The notes beneath the pieces were generated by a model that saw nothing but the letters and a program-made list of their open reading frames with translations, was not told the DNA's origin and searched no databases. 64,000 nt of DNA. Origin: Ostrinia nubilalis. Lineage: Eukaryota > Arthropoda > Insecta > Lepidoptera > Crambidae. Positions 37,019 to 50,000 of the stretch are shown one piece after another. The translations under genes were made by a program, and so were the position numbers. The stretch is taken from NCBI RefSeq assembly GCF_963855985.1, contig NC_087105.1:7318501-7382500 (forward strand), in the 5' to 3' direction. The number at the start of each line of letters is the position of its first letter. Position 1 is the stretch's first letter.

Positions 37019-40000
37019 ATGGTCCAGTTACTTTACATTGTCGCTAGTTTACATGTGCTATTATGTCCATTTACAAAAGTTGAAGAAAGTTTTAACATTC
37101 AAGCAACTCACGATATTTTATATCATCGTCATAACCTCACACAGGTGCGTAAAAGAAAATCTAATTTTGGACTCCTGTGTTGGATGTTACTTTATGAATG
37201 ATACTCGTTATTCTATTTTGCTTCAGTACGATCACAATGAGTTTCCGGGAGTGGTGCCGCGTACTTTCATTGGACCTCTAGTAGTAGCAGTATTTTCGGC
37301 TCCAGTGGGAGCTTTGTTACATATCACAGGAATAAACAAGTTTTGGATGCAATATGTAGGTAAGTTAAGGCCAACCCGAAAAAAAAAATCTACATTACTG
37401 TTAATTTACTATATTGAAAATTTTTATTTTATTTTATAAATTAATCGTCCTCTCTTTATTTCCAGTTCGTTTGTCTCTAGCATTGAGTGTGATAGTAACA
37501 TGGAGTCGCTTGAGGAACTCGTTACAGAAGCAGTTTGGCAACACATTTACTTGGTGGTACACAATAGTGACTGTCACTCAGTACCACTTTATGTTTTATA
37601 TGAGCAGACCGCTACCTAATATAATGGTACTTCCACTTGGTAGGTAAAAAACAAAGGCAAAGTTTACCCATCAACTTATTTAAAGAATAAAAACATTTAA
37701 TTTAAATTAAAAAAAACATGAAGCTCTAAACAGAAAGCTAAATTAAATGGACTTTACACCTACTACCACTAAAATAATCACAACATTATTGTCATTCTAA
37801 CTAAATTATTGATGAGTTCTGTTCATTTGCCAAAAATCATGTGTGCCAGAATAATAAATCAATCACTTAAATTTGAAATGAGTTTCAACTAAAATATAAT
37901 AACATTATTTTCTTATTCTCAACCCCAACATAAAATTCATATTTTTTAATTTTTCAGTACTTTTAGCATTTGAAGGATGGTTCTCAGGAAAACACAAACA
38001 ATTTATAATATCAGCTGGTGCTTCTATTGTTATATTCCGATCTGAACTAGCCATGCTCTTTGGGCTATTTGTACTTATGGATTTGTACTTTAAGAAAATT
38101 GATATTCAAAAGTAAGTCATTAAGGTAGAAAATCTTATATTTTATTTATGTTCAAATGTTAATGAAAACACTTAAAACTAAACAATTTATTTATTTGCAG
38201 GTTTATCAAAATAGTTGTGCCAGCTGGAATTGGGCTAGTTGTCCTTACTGTGGCCATAGACTCCATATTTTGGGGCCGTTTATTGTGGCCTGAAGCTGAA
38301 GTGTTCTGGTACAACACTATTCTGAATAAGAGTTCCAATTGGGGTGTATCCTTTTAAACTGTACCATTACAAAACATTTTTTACAGTGAAATGTCAGAAA
38401 TAAATAAATAAATAAAATGTCAGTATATTAAGTACATGTAGTAGTACAACAAGCACAAGTTGCATAATTGTATGTAGTTACTGTGCAAAGGTTTGTTTTA
38501 CTATTTATTTATATTAACAAAATGATGGGTATACAAATTCCATTTTTTCTTCACTAAGTATGCAATTTTTTCTTAACTGCACATTATAGACATCGCCATT
38601 CCTATGGTATTTCTACTCCGCTCTGCCGCGCGGACTCGGCCCCAGTCTTGTGCTGATTCCAGTAGGGGTTTACCTGGACCGGCGGCTGGTACCTCTAGTG
38701 GCGCCAGCCGTTACGTACATTCTTCTCTACTCCATCTTACCGCACAAGGAGCTAAGATTCATAATATACGTGTTCCCTCTCCTCAACGCAGCGTCGGCAG
38801 CTGCATGCTCATATATGTAAGTAAACTTAAAATAAATTTAATTACATAGAAAATATAGTACTTACCTGCATTGGGTTGGACCTCATAACTATAGCTGGCT
38901 CTCTCGAGGCTCATAATGCTCTAGAAGTATATTAGGTGTCGAAAATACTTTCTTATTTTCTTTACAGATTCATAAGACGAACCAAAGCGCCGAAATTCGA
39001 GTTAATGTTCTGGGTGATCATTATTATCATATTAGGAAATATTGTTATGTCATTGGCCTTTGTTCTGGTTGCAATGAATAACTATCCTGGTGGAGTCGCT
39101 ATCACAAGGTAAATGTCTGGTATGAAATTAAAGAGTTAGTTAAATGTCACCTTTAACTTGGCTTTTAAATAATAATACTTTATGTTTTAGGTTCCACAAA
39201 CTTTTAAAGAATGAACCATTCGTCCATGTACATATCAGCAATCTTGCAGCTCAAACTGGTGTTACTAGGTTTACGCAAATTAACGACCAATGGGTGTATA
39301 GTAAAAACGAATCACTAGAAACAGAGCAACTTCAGGAGTATACACATTTACTTCTTGAAGCTAAAAGCAAATATTCTCCAAATTTAAAAGCCTTTACTCA
39401 CACACATATGATTTTAGATAGCATCGATACATTCTCCCAAGTAGCAATGAATTATAAATTAATGCCCCCTGTCCGTATTAAAACTAGACCAGCACTTTTT
39501 ATACTTGAAAGAAAAGATTTTCGGGAGTATCCTTTTGCCAAAACGATTGATAGCACTATTTTAAATGAAAATAGTGAGTCAAATCAAGTTTCTACAGAAG
39601 AAACAGTTGTCAATGTTGTAAATTACGATATATCAGATGAAGTTGTCGATAAAGAGTCACAAACGGTGACTAATGTCGATGAAGAAGAAGAAATACTAGA
39701 GGAAGATGTACAATTAAAGAGCGAGTCGAAAGATGATCAAGAAACTGTAAACGAAGAGAGCTCAAACGTAGATGTAATACCAGATTCCCCTCCCGATCAA
39801 GAGAAAGTGCTTCCTGAAGTTAATGAAGAGCCACTACTTGAGGCAAAAAAAGCGTTTGATGAACTAAAACTGTTAAAACAAGAACGAAAACGAAAAGCGA
39901 TAGCAAAAATCAAGTCTGAAACGCGTAAAGAGGTCGTTGCATCAGCAAAGGAAAAGTTAAAGGAAATAATGAAACGCCATAAACACATAGCGGAAGAACT

Positions 40001-40361
40001 TTCCGAAGGTATTGTGACCGAAAAGGTCGAAGAGACTGGATCTGATGGAAGAGGTGATATACCAGAGCCCGAATTTGTATTAGAACCTGAAACACCAGAA
40101 CATATAGTTAATGAAACAGAACCACCATCACCCTTACCATCACTGGAAGATCTTATAAAAAGCGACGATGATAAAAATCATACAAACGAGAATATTGATG
40201 CTATAGTGGAAGAAGTTATCACTAGACTGATAGATAGAAAAATATACGATGATAAAACGAAACCTGAAGATATTAAAGCTGAAGATAGACAAATGATTCA
40301 AAGAATTGTGGAAGAAGTTGTTTCAGAGAGAATGAATTATTCTAAAGGTGAAAGCAAGTGA
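37019..40361 (+). CDS. ALG12: ALG12: dolichyl-P-Man:Man7GlcNAc2-PP-dolichol alpha-1,6-mannosyltransferase
   Basis: This multi-pass ER enzyme of the GT-C fold adds the eighth mannose to the lipid-linked N-glycan precursor. Exons are 37019-37144, 37227-37359, 37466-37639, 37958-38111, 38201-38345, 38590-38816, 38968-39108 and 39191-40361 (TGA). All junctions are in phase, giving 756 aa. Diagnostic motifs are [16 protein letters not shown] near the N-terminus (the acidic pair expected at a GT-C active site), [34 protein letters not shown] and NKSSNWGTSPF, with many hydrophobic spans. After about residue 515 an acidic, Lys/Glu-rich tail of roughly 240 aa follows, all in exon 8. ALG12 is usually about 490-550 aa, so the tail is extra. 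Intron 5 is of the minor U12 type. The gene shares its upstream region with USP34. Confidence 0.95.
38346..38589 (+). other. ALG12: U12-type (minor spliceosome) intron in ALG12
   Basis: The donor is GTATCCTTTT, an exact match to the U12 5' splice site consensus RTATCCTTT. The branch region TTCTTAACT at 38571-38578 differs by one base from TCCTTAACT, and its A lies 13 nt before the acceptor ACATTATAG, within the tight U12 range. The flanking exons join in phase 0 at NWG/TSPF. All other ALG12 introns here have ordinary U2-type donors. Confidence 0.9.
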
Positions 40362-40937
40362 ATAATGTAAGAGTATATTTATTTATATGCTGAGCGATTT
40401 GACATGAAATTGATCTCCATCATACATAATTGTTTGCTAGTTGGATTTGCTGTTTTTGGTAATCCACATTAAAAATAAGAATTACGTGCCAAAATACTGT
40501 TGAGAATGTGCCTTCGTTTTTACTTTGTTATATCGTTATGGAGTACCTACATATTATAAGCATTTCATTGTTTTGTTTTATGGCTTGTGTATTTGCTGCA
40601 TTTTTTTACAAATATTTGTACGTATAATTTAATGTTTAGAATAATTTTATTTATTGCGAAATATTGTTTTTTAGTCAATAATTTGAAAGTGTACATAAGA
40701 TTGTTCCGTTTTAACTTGTAATTAAAACATTATGATTTACTAATTAAGTATGCCTTTCTTATTGTTGTTAGCATAATACATTTAAATAACTATCTCATAA
40801 ATAATGCAAAAACCATCATGATGCAGAGAGGAACGATCAGCGTCGCAAGTAATTTTCTTGCAAGAAAAAAAATATTAGTCTTTTCCAAGTGTTCGGGCGT
40901 AATCTATCTATCTATCTATTATTATTATTATATATTA
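40362..40937 (+). other. ALG12: ALG12 3' UTR and downstream AT-rich sequence
   Basis: There is no coding sequence. A possible poly(A) signal ATTAAA lies at 40721-40726, with an earlier ATTAAA near 40470. Just before the foldback element is a short (ATCT)n/(ATT)n tract (about 40905-40932). Confidence 0.5.
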
Positions 40938-42788
40938 TACAGGGTGTTTCTTGTAAGGTGTCAAGCCGAAGGCAGGTGATAGGTGAGGACTAGACCTATC
41001 GATTTCACCCCCATGTATGTTCTACGATTTTTCATAGTTTAGAAGTTATCGTTAATTTTGTGATTTTTTCAAATTGTATGACCCAGTAGGCTTTAAATTT
41101 TTTTATCTTTTTTTGGGTCGACTTTTCTCAGATTTCTTTTTTTTGACAGATTCCCTATTAATTGCAGATTTTTGAAAAAAATAATCAACTTCCTATCTTT
41201 GATGCAAGATACAAAATTTTTGCTAGAAACATAAAAAATATGCTTTTAGCGGAACATTCTAAAATTTTCAACTTAAAAGTTAAAAAAAAAAAAGAAATTC
41301 CATAGGTCCAAAGTAATTTTAAAAACTGCGCAGTTTTCTGAACTTTCATAATAACACAAAAAAACATGTACTTAATAGGCCATTATTTTCTGTAATCGCT
41401 CCACTAAAGTGGTAAGTCGGAGATTCCGTTACATGTTTTGACTTTCTTAGGACTAACTAATGTTTGCAATTCTCTATGTTTACGTTACGTAGAACACATT
41501 TAAAGACAATAACTGAACAGAACATTTTTTTATCCACAACGAGGAATCTCTTGCCCTTCATCTGACCTGATGGAAACTGATGGATGATCAGCGAGCTTCA
41601 CTCGGAATCCTAAACCACAGAGGAATTGGCTGTCCTAAATAGGTGGCCTTACCACTAGACCACAGTGGAGGTTGTTACTTTACGATTAAATTCGATATAC
41701 TTACATATTAGAGTGTGAGAGAAAGGGAAAGAGTTTGTGTGTGTGTGTGTGTGTGTGTTTGTGTGTGTGTGTGAGAGAGAGAGAGAGCAAAAATGGGTGT
41801 AATGATTTAATTTAAAGTAAATGTTCAAAATGTCCGCCGTTGACCTGAATGCACATTCGACAACGACGCAAAAAACCTTCTTCTTCATTCTAATTTGGTT
41901 TTGTGCTTCAGTCAGCTTTGTCCGCAGTTCATCAATATTATTTTCATATTCCCTATGGTATTTTTTTGATTTTTTTTTTGATACCAGATGAAGGGCAAGA
42001 GCTTCCTCGTTGTGGATAAAAAATGTTCTTTTCAGATCTATATATATAAAAATGAAACCCGTTTTCCGTTGTCACGACATAACATGAAAACGGCTTGACC
42101 GATTTGGCTGATTTTTTTTTGTAGTTTTCTAATACTCTGTACAAGGTTTTTACGGAAAAAAATATAAAGAAAATCTCTACGCTAAGGCGGTACGAAGTTC
42201 GCCGGGTCAGCTAGTTGTCTCTAAATGTGTTCTAAATAACGTAAACTTAAGGGATTGCAAACATTACTTAGTCCTAAGAAAGTCAAAAACATGTAACGGA
42301 ATCTCCAACTTGCCACTTGAGTGGAGCGATTACAGAAAATAATGGCCTATTAAGTACATGTTTTTTTGTGTTATTATGAAAGTTCAGAAAACTGCGCAGT
42401 TTTTAAAATTATTTTGGACCTATGGAATTTCTTTTTTTTTTTTAACTTTTAAGTTGAAAATTTTAAAATGTTCCGCTAAAAGCATATTTTTTATGTTTCT
42501 AGCAAAAATTTTGTATCTTGCATCAAAGATAGGAAGTTGATTATTTTTTTCAAAAATCTGCAATTAATAGGGAATCTGTCAAAAAAAAGAAATCTGAGAA
42601 AAGTCGACCCAAAAAAAAGATAAAAAAATTTAAAGCCTACTGGGTCATACAATTTGAAAAAATCACAAAATTAACGATAACTTCTAAACTATGAAAAATC
42701 GTAGAACATACATGGGGGTGAAATCGATAGGTCTAGTCCTCACCTATCACCTGCCTTCGGCTTGACACCTTACAAGAAACACCCTGTA
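40938..42788. mobile_element. Large foldback element, TACAGGGTG family, with nested Helitron
   Basis: TACAGGGTGTTTCTTGTAAG and its complement CTTACAAGAAACACCCTGTA bound arms of more than 500 bp (left about 40938-41545, right about 42000-42788). The right arm is broken by a 178-bp Helitron at 42037-42214, inserted between A and T. The centre carries a SINE-like copy and a (GT)n(GA)n tract (about 41735-41788). Confidence 0.88.
42037..42214. mobile_element. Helitron (178 bp) nested in a foldback arm
   Basis: It starts TC, ends CAGCTAG followed by T, and has a short hairpin before the end. The other foldback arm at 41495-41525 shows the uninterrupted site. Confidence 0.88.
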
Positions 42789-42984
42789 TAAGTAAAAATG
42801 AATTGATGTTCGTTAGTCTGAATAAAACTCGAGAACGGCTGGGCCGATTGAGCTGATTTTGGTTTTAAAATGTTTGTCGTAGTCCAGGGTAGGTCTAAAC
42901 GGTGAGCAAATAGGTACGCGCGCGATATTGTTTTTCTGTGACAGACAAAATTCCACGCAGGCGAAGCCGCGGGCGGAAAGCTAG
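42789..42984. mobile_element. Helitron-like element (second family)
   Basis: GTAAAAATGAATTGATG to GCGGGCGGAAAGCTAG is the same family as the split element at 1342-2978 and shows what the uninterrupted form looks like. It directly follows the foldback's right end. Confidence 0.75.
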
Positions 42985-42985
42985 T

Positions 42986-44586
42986 ACAAAATAAATAGTG
43001 TTCCGTACAACAGCTAAAAAAGGGCTGAACTCCTATTAGAACAATATTTTGTTTGTCTAACGCGAAACCATTTGGTGGGGTTAAAATTACTACAGAAAAA
43101 CAACAAATTTAGCAAAATGATCTCGATTTTATTTTATCAAATAAATACAATAATCACCCATCCTTCACGTTCAGGCATATAATAAAAATAATATTACACA
43201 TGCTAAAAATCTTGACAACACAAAACCTAACTCACAAAGCCACTTAAAAGATAAAGAAGTACAAATTGCTTTCATTTATAAGTACTGAAATGAGTTTTGA
43301 TATACTACGACTGTAGTTCCTTCTGAAAGAAAAACTAATGTACCTTTTGTTACAACTTATGCACTTATTAAAATTATTTATCTATACTTATTTATTCATC
43401 ATTTTATTTAATACAATCTATGAAGACTCACTTAGTATCACAGTATTAATATTAGTACTAATGGATATGTTTATGTATAGTAACTCAAATCCTTTTATAT
43501 TTTGCTATTATTTTATTCATAGCCTGTCATTGCCAAGCTTTCAGCAGTAGGGCAATAAAATATTTTTAGTTTTACATCTATAAAGAAATAGGTATTTATT
43601 TTTAGGGAACAGTATCTAGTAATACTTCAGTATACAAAGAAAAGTACCGTGATTATTAGAAGAAATAAATGGCATATAATGTACCCGTATAATAAAATAA
43701 AAAACATTTAATCAATACCATGTTCGACATACCGCGTAATCTATATTTTTACCCATATACACCCACAACACAGGGCGTTAACTATTATAATTACCGTAAA
43801 ACACAGTGTTGATGTCAATATGTACCATGAGCGACGAACGTATATGCCTTAAGCACCAAAAATCAATAAATCAAGCCTCTAGTGCCATTTTGATGACGTA
43901 AATTCTCATGAAAAAGATGGGAAGACATTTTTTTTACTATTTTGGAACATGGCACAAACTACAATGCCTGCATTTATGACAACGATATTCAGATACAATT
44001 ATTATACTATAAAACTATTTTAGCAACAGGAACTATGAATCTAAACATTTAAGAGTTATTTCATGTTCCCACAGTTTCACAACACTTTCAGGTTCTATAC
44101 ACCCTTTTAATAATAACATTGAAAATCATTTGTCGTAAGTATTGTTTCCTGCCTAAATTATTTCAATTTCTCTATTTATTTTATAACTGAACCTAACATG
44201 AATAACTGCATATCTATGTTAATAACACACAAGTCACAACGGCATTGAAAATATGAATCATAAGGTTTCGAAAGTTAGCAAGTTTCGCGTCGCCTAAATG
44301 TGTTCTGTCACGCAAAATGTAACGCGTTGAGTTTTATACTCGGGACAGTCCCACTAGGAGGTTTAAATAAGCAGTGGCAATACCATTTTGTTATTTTTTA
44401 ACATAATTGCACTCACTGATTTGGCTAAAATGGCGATTTATTTAATAATTTTGATCCTTAAAATCGTGGTTTACAGTTAAAAATTGAACTCGCTAGCCTG
44501 GCTTTAATGGCGATACCGTTATTATATTATTTCGAGCCATATAGTCATGTTTTATGGTTCAAAATCAGTTGGCAGTGGTGTGGTGT
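42986..44586 (-). other. AT-rich region downstream of UBASH3, probable 3' UTR
   Basis: There is no convincing coding sequence. On the minus strand, AATAAA-type signals occur near 44440 and at about 43128-43140, so the UBASH3 3' UTR may reach about 43110. The reading frames here are short and of biased hydrophobic composition. Confidence 0.4.
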
Positions 44587-47068
44587 CTAAGGTAATGATT
44601 GTGGCTGTTCCTGCAGTATCTTCCAATCAAAACGTCCCGAGCTGGAGTTGATGCATGGCGGCACGGGCGGCGCCACCAGACGCCAGGGGGCTCCGCGGAT
44701 CGCTGCCAACGCACAGTACGGAACCCGCAGCAGATGCTTGCCGATCTGGTAGCTCGGCTCGTTCGATTCTCCTACCGTAGCGATGCGCTCTTTGCGCTGC
44801 ATAGCGAACGCTGCCATGTCTAGGGTCGACGCGTGGCCCACGAATATCACGTTCCCGCCTGAGGATAAGTCAATAGACAATGGTCAATATCTTAATTGAG
44901 TCATGTTATTACAGATGACCACATCAAGCTAAACACTGCGGCGTTTTATAGTGTTGAATTTTTGGAATATTAACCATACTGCTGAACGTTAAATCGAATT
45001 CATCTCTAACCAATGAACTGTTGTTTTCTTACTGTAATTGCACTGTAACCGTGTGCACGGGAGCTCGAAATAACTACACAATTTTATTTTGTAAATAAAA
45101 TAGCTGAACAAACCTTCAGCAGCTGTGTCATTGACAGCTAAATGCATCACTTTCTCGTTCCTTCCGTAAAACTCTTCGAGGGTCTCCGTAGTATCCACAT
45201 CCATATTTATGTACGGTTTATAACTGAAAGCATATTATCATTGATTAGTCACAAATATTTAAGAGACACGACATCAAAATAGGACGTTATTTCGAAGTAC
45301 ACGTTAACTATCCATTTCCGTCTCAACAAAATGGTGATTCTTTGCGATAGAACGAAACGACATGACCGGCAATGGGCAAACACTGTTGCCGATAGTACCT
45401 ACATAAAGTTAAAATGAAACTCACTCCACATCGACGTTATATCCCGCCTTGAGAAGCTCTTGCGGCGTCATGAATGGCGCCAGCCCCTTGGCCATATGCC
45501 ACAGCTTGAACTCAAACAGACCTGGCTCCACCCTTATCTTGACAGATGGATCAGCTTGCAAACCTGCAACCAAACAATTAGTATAGTAGTGAGAGAGAGA
45601 GAGAAATGCTACTTCTACCGCATCGACCATCGGCGTGATCATATTTTTTTGTCATGAGATGCTTTTAAAATAACGGTAAGAATTAATATTATGTCATCAA
45701 AAGGAATCATCCTGGAAGCGCCCGACGCGCGTTAGCGGCTTGTCCTTAGCGTAAAACTCCGCCCCGCCCAATGAGGGCTATCGTTTTTATACTTAACAGT
45801 TGGCACCCCTGGCGATTGACAGGACCTTACTCTAAAAACAAATGTTCATGAAAACACTTGGTAACTTTCAAATTGCGTATATTGACACATTGGACACACG
45901 TTAATTAATTGTAAAACAATTTTGGGGTGGAGGTTATAGACTACAACGTGCAATCCGTCCGATTCTCTCCAATAGAATGAATGTCAAAAAGGAACGAATG
46001 AATAAGTATGAATGAGTGACTGATGTGTGGCGCCATCTTGATAAGTGCAAATGCGATAGTCCTCCTACCACTTTAGCGCTCACCAGTTGGTGCCACTGTC
46101 GCTACTAGCAAGTGACAGGACCTTACTCTACAGTGGCGCTAACTGGTGAGCGCTAAAACGATAGCCCTCATTGGGAGATATTAACACTACCAACTGGAGT
46201 TATTGAACACGAACCTTTCAAGAACTCATCGGCGGTCTCGACGCAGCGCAGCGCAGCGGAGGCGTACACGTGCTTGACTGAGATTCCAGCCAGGCGCATA
46301 GCTTCTCCCACCAGTTGCGCCTGGAAGCGGCCCACGCGAGTTAGCGGCGTGTCCTTCGCATAAGACTCGGCCCCGCCCACCCTGTTAGAAGATTTATAAA
46401 TACAGTCAGTAAAAGTAGCGATACATCTTTAAATTTTTACAAGCGATCCGCGATGTTACCACGACGAAAATTAAAGTATTTGATTTTGACACAAAATTTG
46501 AAAAGCTTTAAAAACTTACTACCTATCATCATTGTATTAGAAACGCTGCTGGCGTAAATAATGTTTTTCTTTGCCTTAAACTTTGCTTTTAAGTTACTTT
46601 TAGTCTACGGCGCAAATAAAAAAAGTCAACAGTGTCAAATATATTGCTGAACAATGACATGGAACAATATCCGAAAGATAATGTCGCACATCGTGTGTCA
46701 AAGTGAGATTTTAACATAATCAGTGACGTTTAAAAATGCGCGTCACGGTGAGTTTCATCAAACTCAGATTAAACGATGTTTTGATGATGTTTGATGTATT
46801 ATGTGTAATTTTAGAGAACACTTCGTCCACCACACAAAAGTACAAAACTGACAAATGAAAGAAATATAAACTGAAACGGCAGAATGAATATGAATTACAC
46901 TCACCTCTCGCCCAAGCTGAGCGGCATGTTGAGGTCTTTCCTGACGTACTTCCCTTTGTCGTCGAAGCAGAACTGCACCCAGTGGCCGTACGTGAGGTCC
47001 ACGCGCTCTCCGTGACGCATCGCGAACACCCAGCGTTTGCCGTCCTCTTCCGACTGTTTGCCGCCTTC
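44587..47068 (-). CDS. UBASH3: UBASH3 phosphoglycerate-mutase-like phosphatase domain (five exons)
   Basis: Exons 46905-47068, 46215-46381, 45425-45563, 45114-45223 and 44587-44858 cover a complete histidine-phosphatase fold. RHGERVD carries the nucleophilic His and catalytic Arg, ALRCVETADE the second Arg, VEPGLFEF the acid region and FVGHASTLDM the second catalytic His. No key residue is missing, so activity is expected. The protein ends QSLP followed by TAG. Confidence 0.95.
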
Positions 47069-50000
47069 CTACGATACAAAAGATATATTCCAGCTTATTA
47101 TTATTATAGTTCTTGCAACTCACGAAGGCGATTGAGCTTTACTTGTTGATAGTGTAATGTCTATCAAAGCTTTTGAAAAACTAACAGTAGCGGGCCACCA
47201 CACATGTAAAGCTCACTCGCCTTCGTGAATTGCAACAACTCCGACTCTCGCTTTTTATATTGAAAAGGAGGACAAGTCATTTATTTAAGCCTATAATAAC
47301 TAGCTGATTTTTAAAAGGAAGAAACGCATTTTTGATATCTGTACAAAATGTATGGAAGCTGGAGAGATTGAATTTTTGGATAGATCTAGTTTTATTTCAT
47401 AACATATTTGATACCGTTTTTTGATATCGTGTATAGTTTAGAAATAATCGAGTGAGATTAAGTAATCTCGGGGTTGGAAACCTTGTATAACGTATCAAAC
47501 GCATCAAGGAACTCATTATTAAGAAAAAGTAAATAAGAGAAACAGGAAAAATAAAAATATTCGATTCGTATTCGTCGCATGAAAATTCTAATCTCGTTTA
47601 TCTACATGTTGCGTACATAAGGAAATGTATTGTTACAGTTTTTCAAAACACATACATTGCTACATACTATCCTTACAATACCTTCGCTATATTTACATAG
47701 CAATGGATAAAGGATTTAAATAAACGTTATCTTTTTAAGATAAGCGAATAATACAATCTTGGACAAGTTCAAGTACAAGGTGAGATCGGAAGACAAGTAC
47801 CTACCTGTCAGCTAAAGAGATTATTATAAATCAGCATTTTATCGTGCAATGACATTTTATCCTCAAATCATAGAAATGCTCAAGGTTAATATACCTATCG
47901 GACTAGCTGTGCCCGAAACATCTTACGCGTGAAAATAGTTTGAGTAATATTTCCCGTTTTATCAACATTTTTCTTTACTGCTTCGCCTCTATTGGCTGTA
48001 GGGAGACGTTATAAATTATAATGCCTTCCTGGATAAATGGGCAATCCATCACAAAAAGAATAATTTTTCGAATCGGACCAGTAATTCGTAGTTCCTGAGA
48101 TTAGCGATAGCGATTAAACTCTACTTTCTAAGTCAAATTTGAGATAACTCTTAGCTGAAATGACAGGGCATTTCTTTCATGTTTTACTGTGAGAGGCAAT
48201 AATAACTCCAACAATCAATACTAATAATACAGCGTAAAAAGAACGTTATGTAACTACCTGTAAGGGTTAAATCTGTGTAGACAGGAAACAATTGAATTGA
48301 TGGGACTACTAACCTTGGCATTAGTCGCCATTTCCACTTCGCTTTTTTCAGGTGACGGTTGATCTTTCCAGTCAACTCCACTACCTGTAACACATTTTAC
48401 GCATAATTTATTGTAATGTACATTTAAATATTTTTCTTGTCCTATTCGACTTAAGTCAGCTTGAATTATTGAGTTTCTAGACACAAATTGTACATCTAAA
48501 ATATCCTGCCTGTTCTCTAATTTGATTTTTTACAATAATCATATTCAAGAATATTATTACAAAACTAAAAAAAATGATTTTTATCAACTTCTGATATTTT
48601 TATGTAATCGTGAAACAGTAGGTACTATGACGCAGGTCGATGTATGCAGATTCTGCATTGCAGAATGCTGTGTTTACCATTGAGTGATTATTACCAAAAA
48701 AATCCAGCACTTTCGTGGTCTAGTGTTTAAGGCCCCGTTTTCCCCAAGGCGGAGCGAAAAACCAGGAAATCTGATTGTTTACAATTAGGGTTTCTGATTT
48801 CTCGACTTATTTTTTTTCTCGAGTTTCGAGAATTCTCGAGGCCAAAGTCTCGAGTTTTCTCGGGTCTCGAGTCTTTTAATGAAAACTGTTGAAATCGGTT
48901 GAAATTTAATAAAAACATGTACAACAATCAATATTATAATTTAGTACCACTTATTTTGGTAAAAAAAAGGACAAAAAATAAAATCTTCTTTCATAATTAA
49001 TTTTTACTAATAATGATATCAAAAGTCATAAAGTCGCGTGTACTTTAAGGATAAATAACAATAAAAATCTGGAGCTACAATTGAATCACTTGTTTTCTAA
49101 AGAACACAAGTCCAAATAGCAAAATTGCGATAAATAGTTTTTTTTTATGAACAAAAAAAAAACTTTTTAATAAATTTTTAAATTTCTCACAGATATAAAC
49201 TTTACGAGGAGGCACGAGTACCTAACCTAACGTCTGTTAGGTAAGGTAACTGTCTAGTTAACAAATTTTTCAGTCTTTAAATCAGTCAGAGTTAAACATA
49301 CATAATAAATATATCATACTCGTTGGTGAACATTATTACTTAGTTTCGATTGAGATCATTACTTGCAAATCAAATCAGTTAAAAAAGGAAAGACTAAGCC
49401 AGTCTAAAAGCAACGTTGACCTATTAAATTATTAAAAACTTACTTTTGTCTAAGAAAATAGGCTTTCAAGAATATTAAAGCTTCAAAATCGAAACTCGAG
49501 AATTCTCGAGCTCCGGTTATTTTTTTCTCGTCTCGAATGAAGCCAAATTTCTCGAGTTTTCTCGAGTTCGAGAAAGCTCGAGCAGAAACCCTATTTACAA
49601 TGCACTTGTCTACCCCGCTCCACTTTTTCCGATTCTAGAAGGGGTACACATCTAGAAGGTATAAATAAACCACTCTGTGGTAGTTTCCAGTTTGGTTAGA
49701 TTAGAGGCCTGAATCATCCTAATTGGCCGATAAGAAAACCACGGCCTAACGCACCCTCTGAAGCACGGAATCGGCTTATCGGACAATCATAATAGTAAAC
49801 TAGGCTAGTCCATCTAAAACTTATAGTACGCATTGGCGTATCTTCCCCAATTTTGTACCTCTCGGTCCTGAGTACGATTTCCAGGTTTGGGTTTGTTCTC
49901 AGTTACACACTCGCCAAAGCAAGCTAAAAATAAGGACACTGTTGATTGTCTATGACCTGGAGCGAGATCAAGCGAGAAGCTCAAGACCGAACGAGATGGA

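Noticed and set aside
43338..43550. 70-residue hydrophobic frame
   Set aside because: It lies in AT-rich sequence downstream of UBASH3; composition explains the hydrophobicity and there is no support for a gene.
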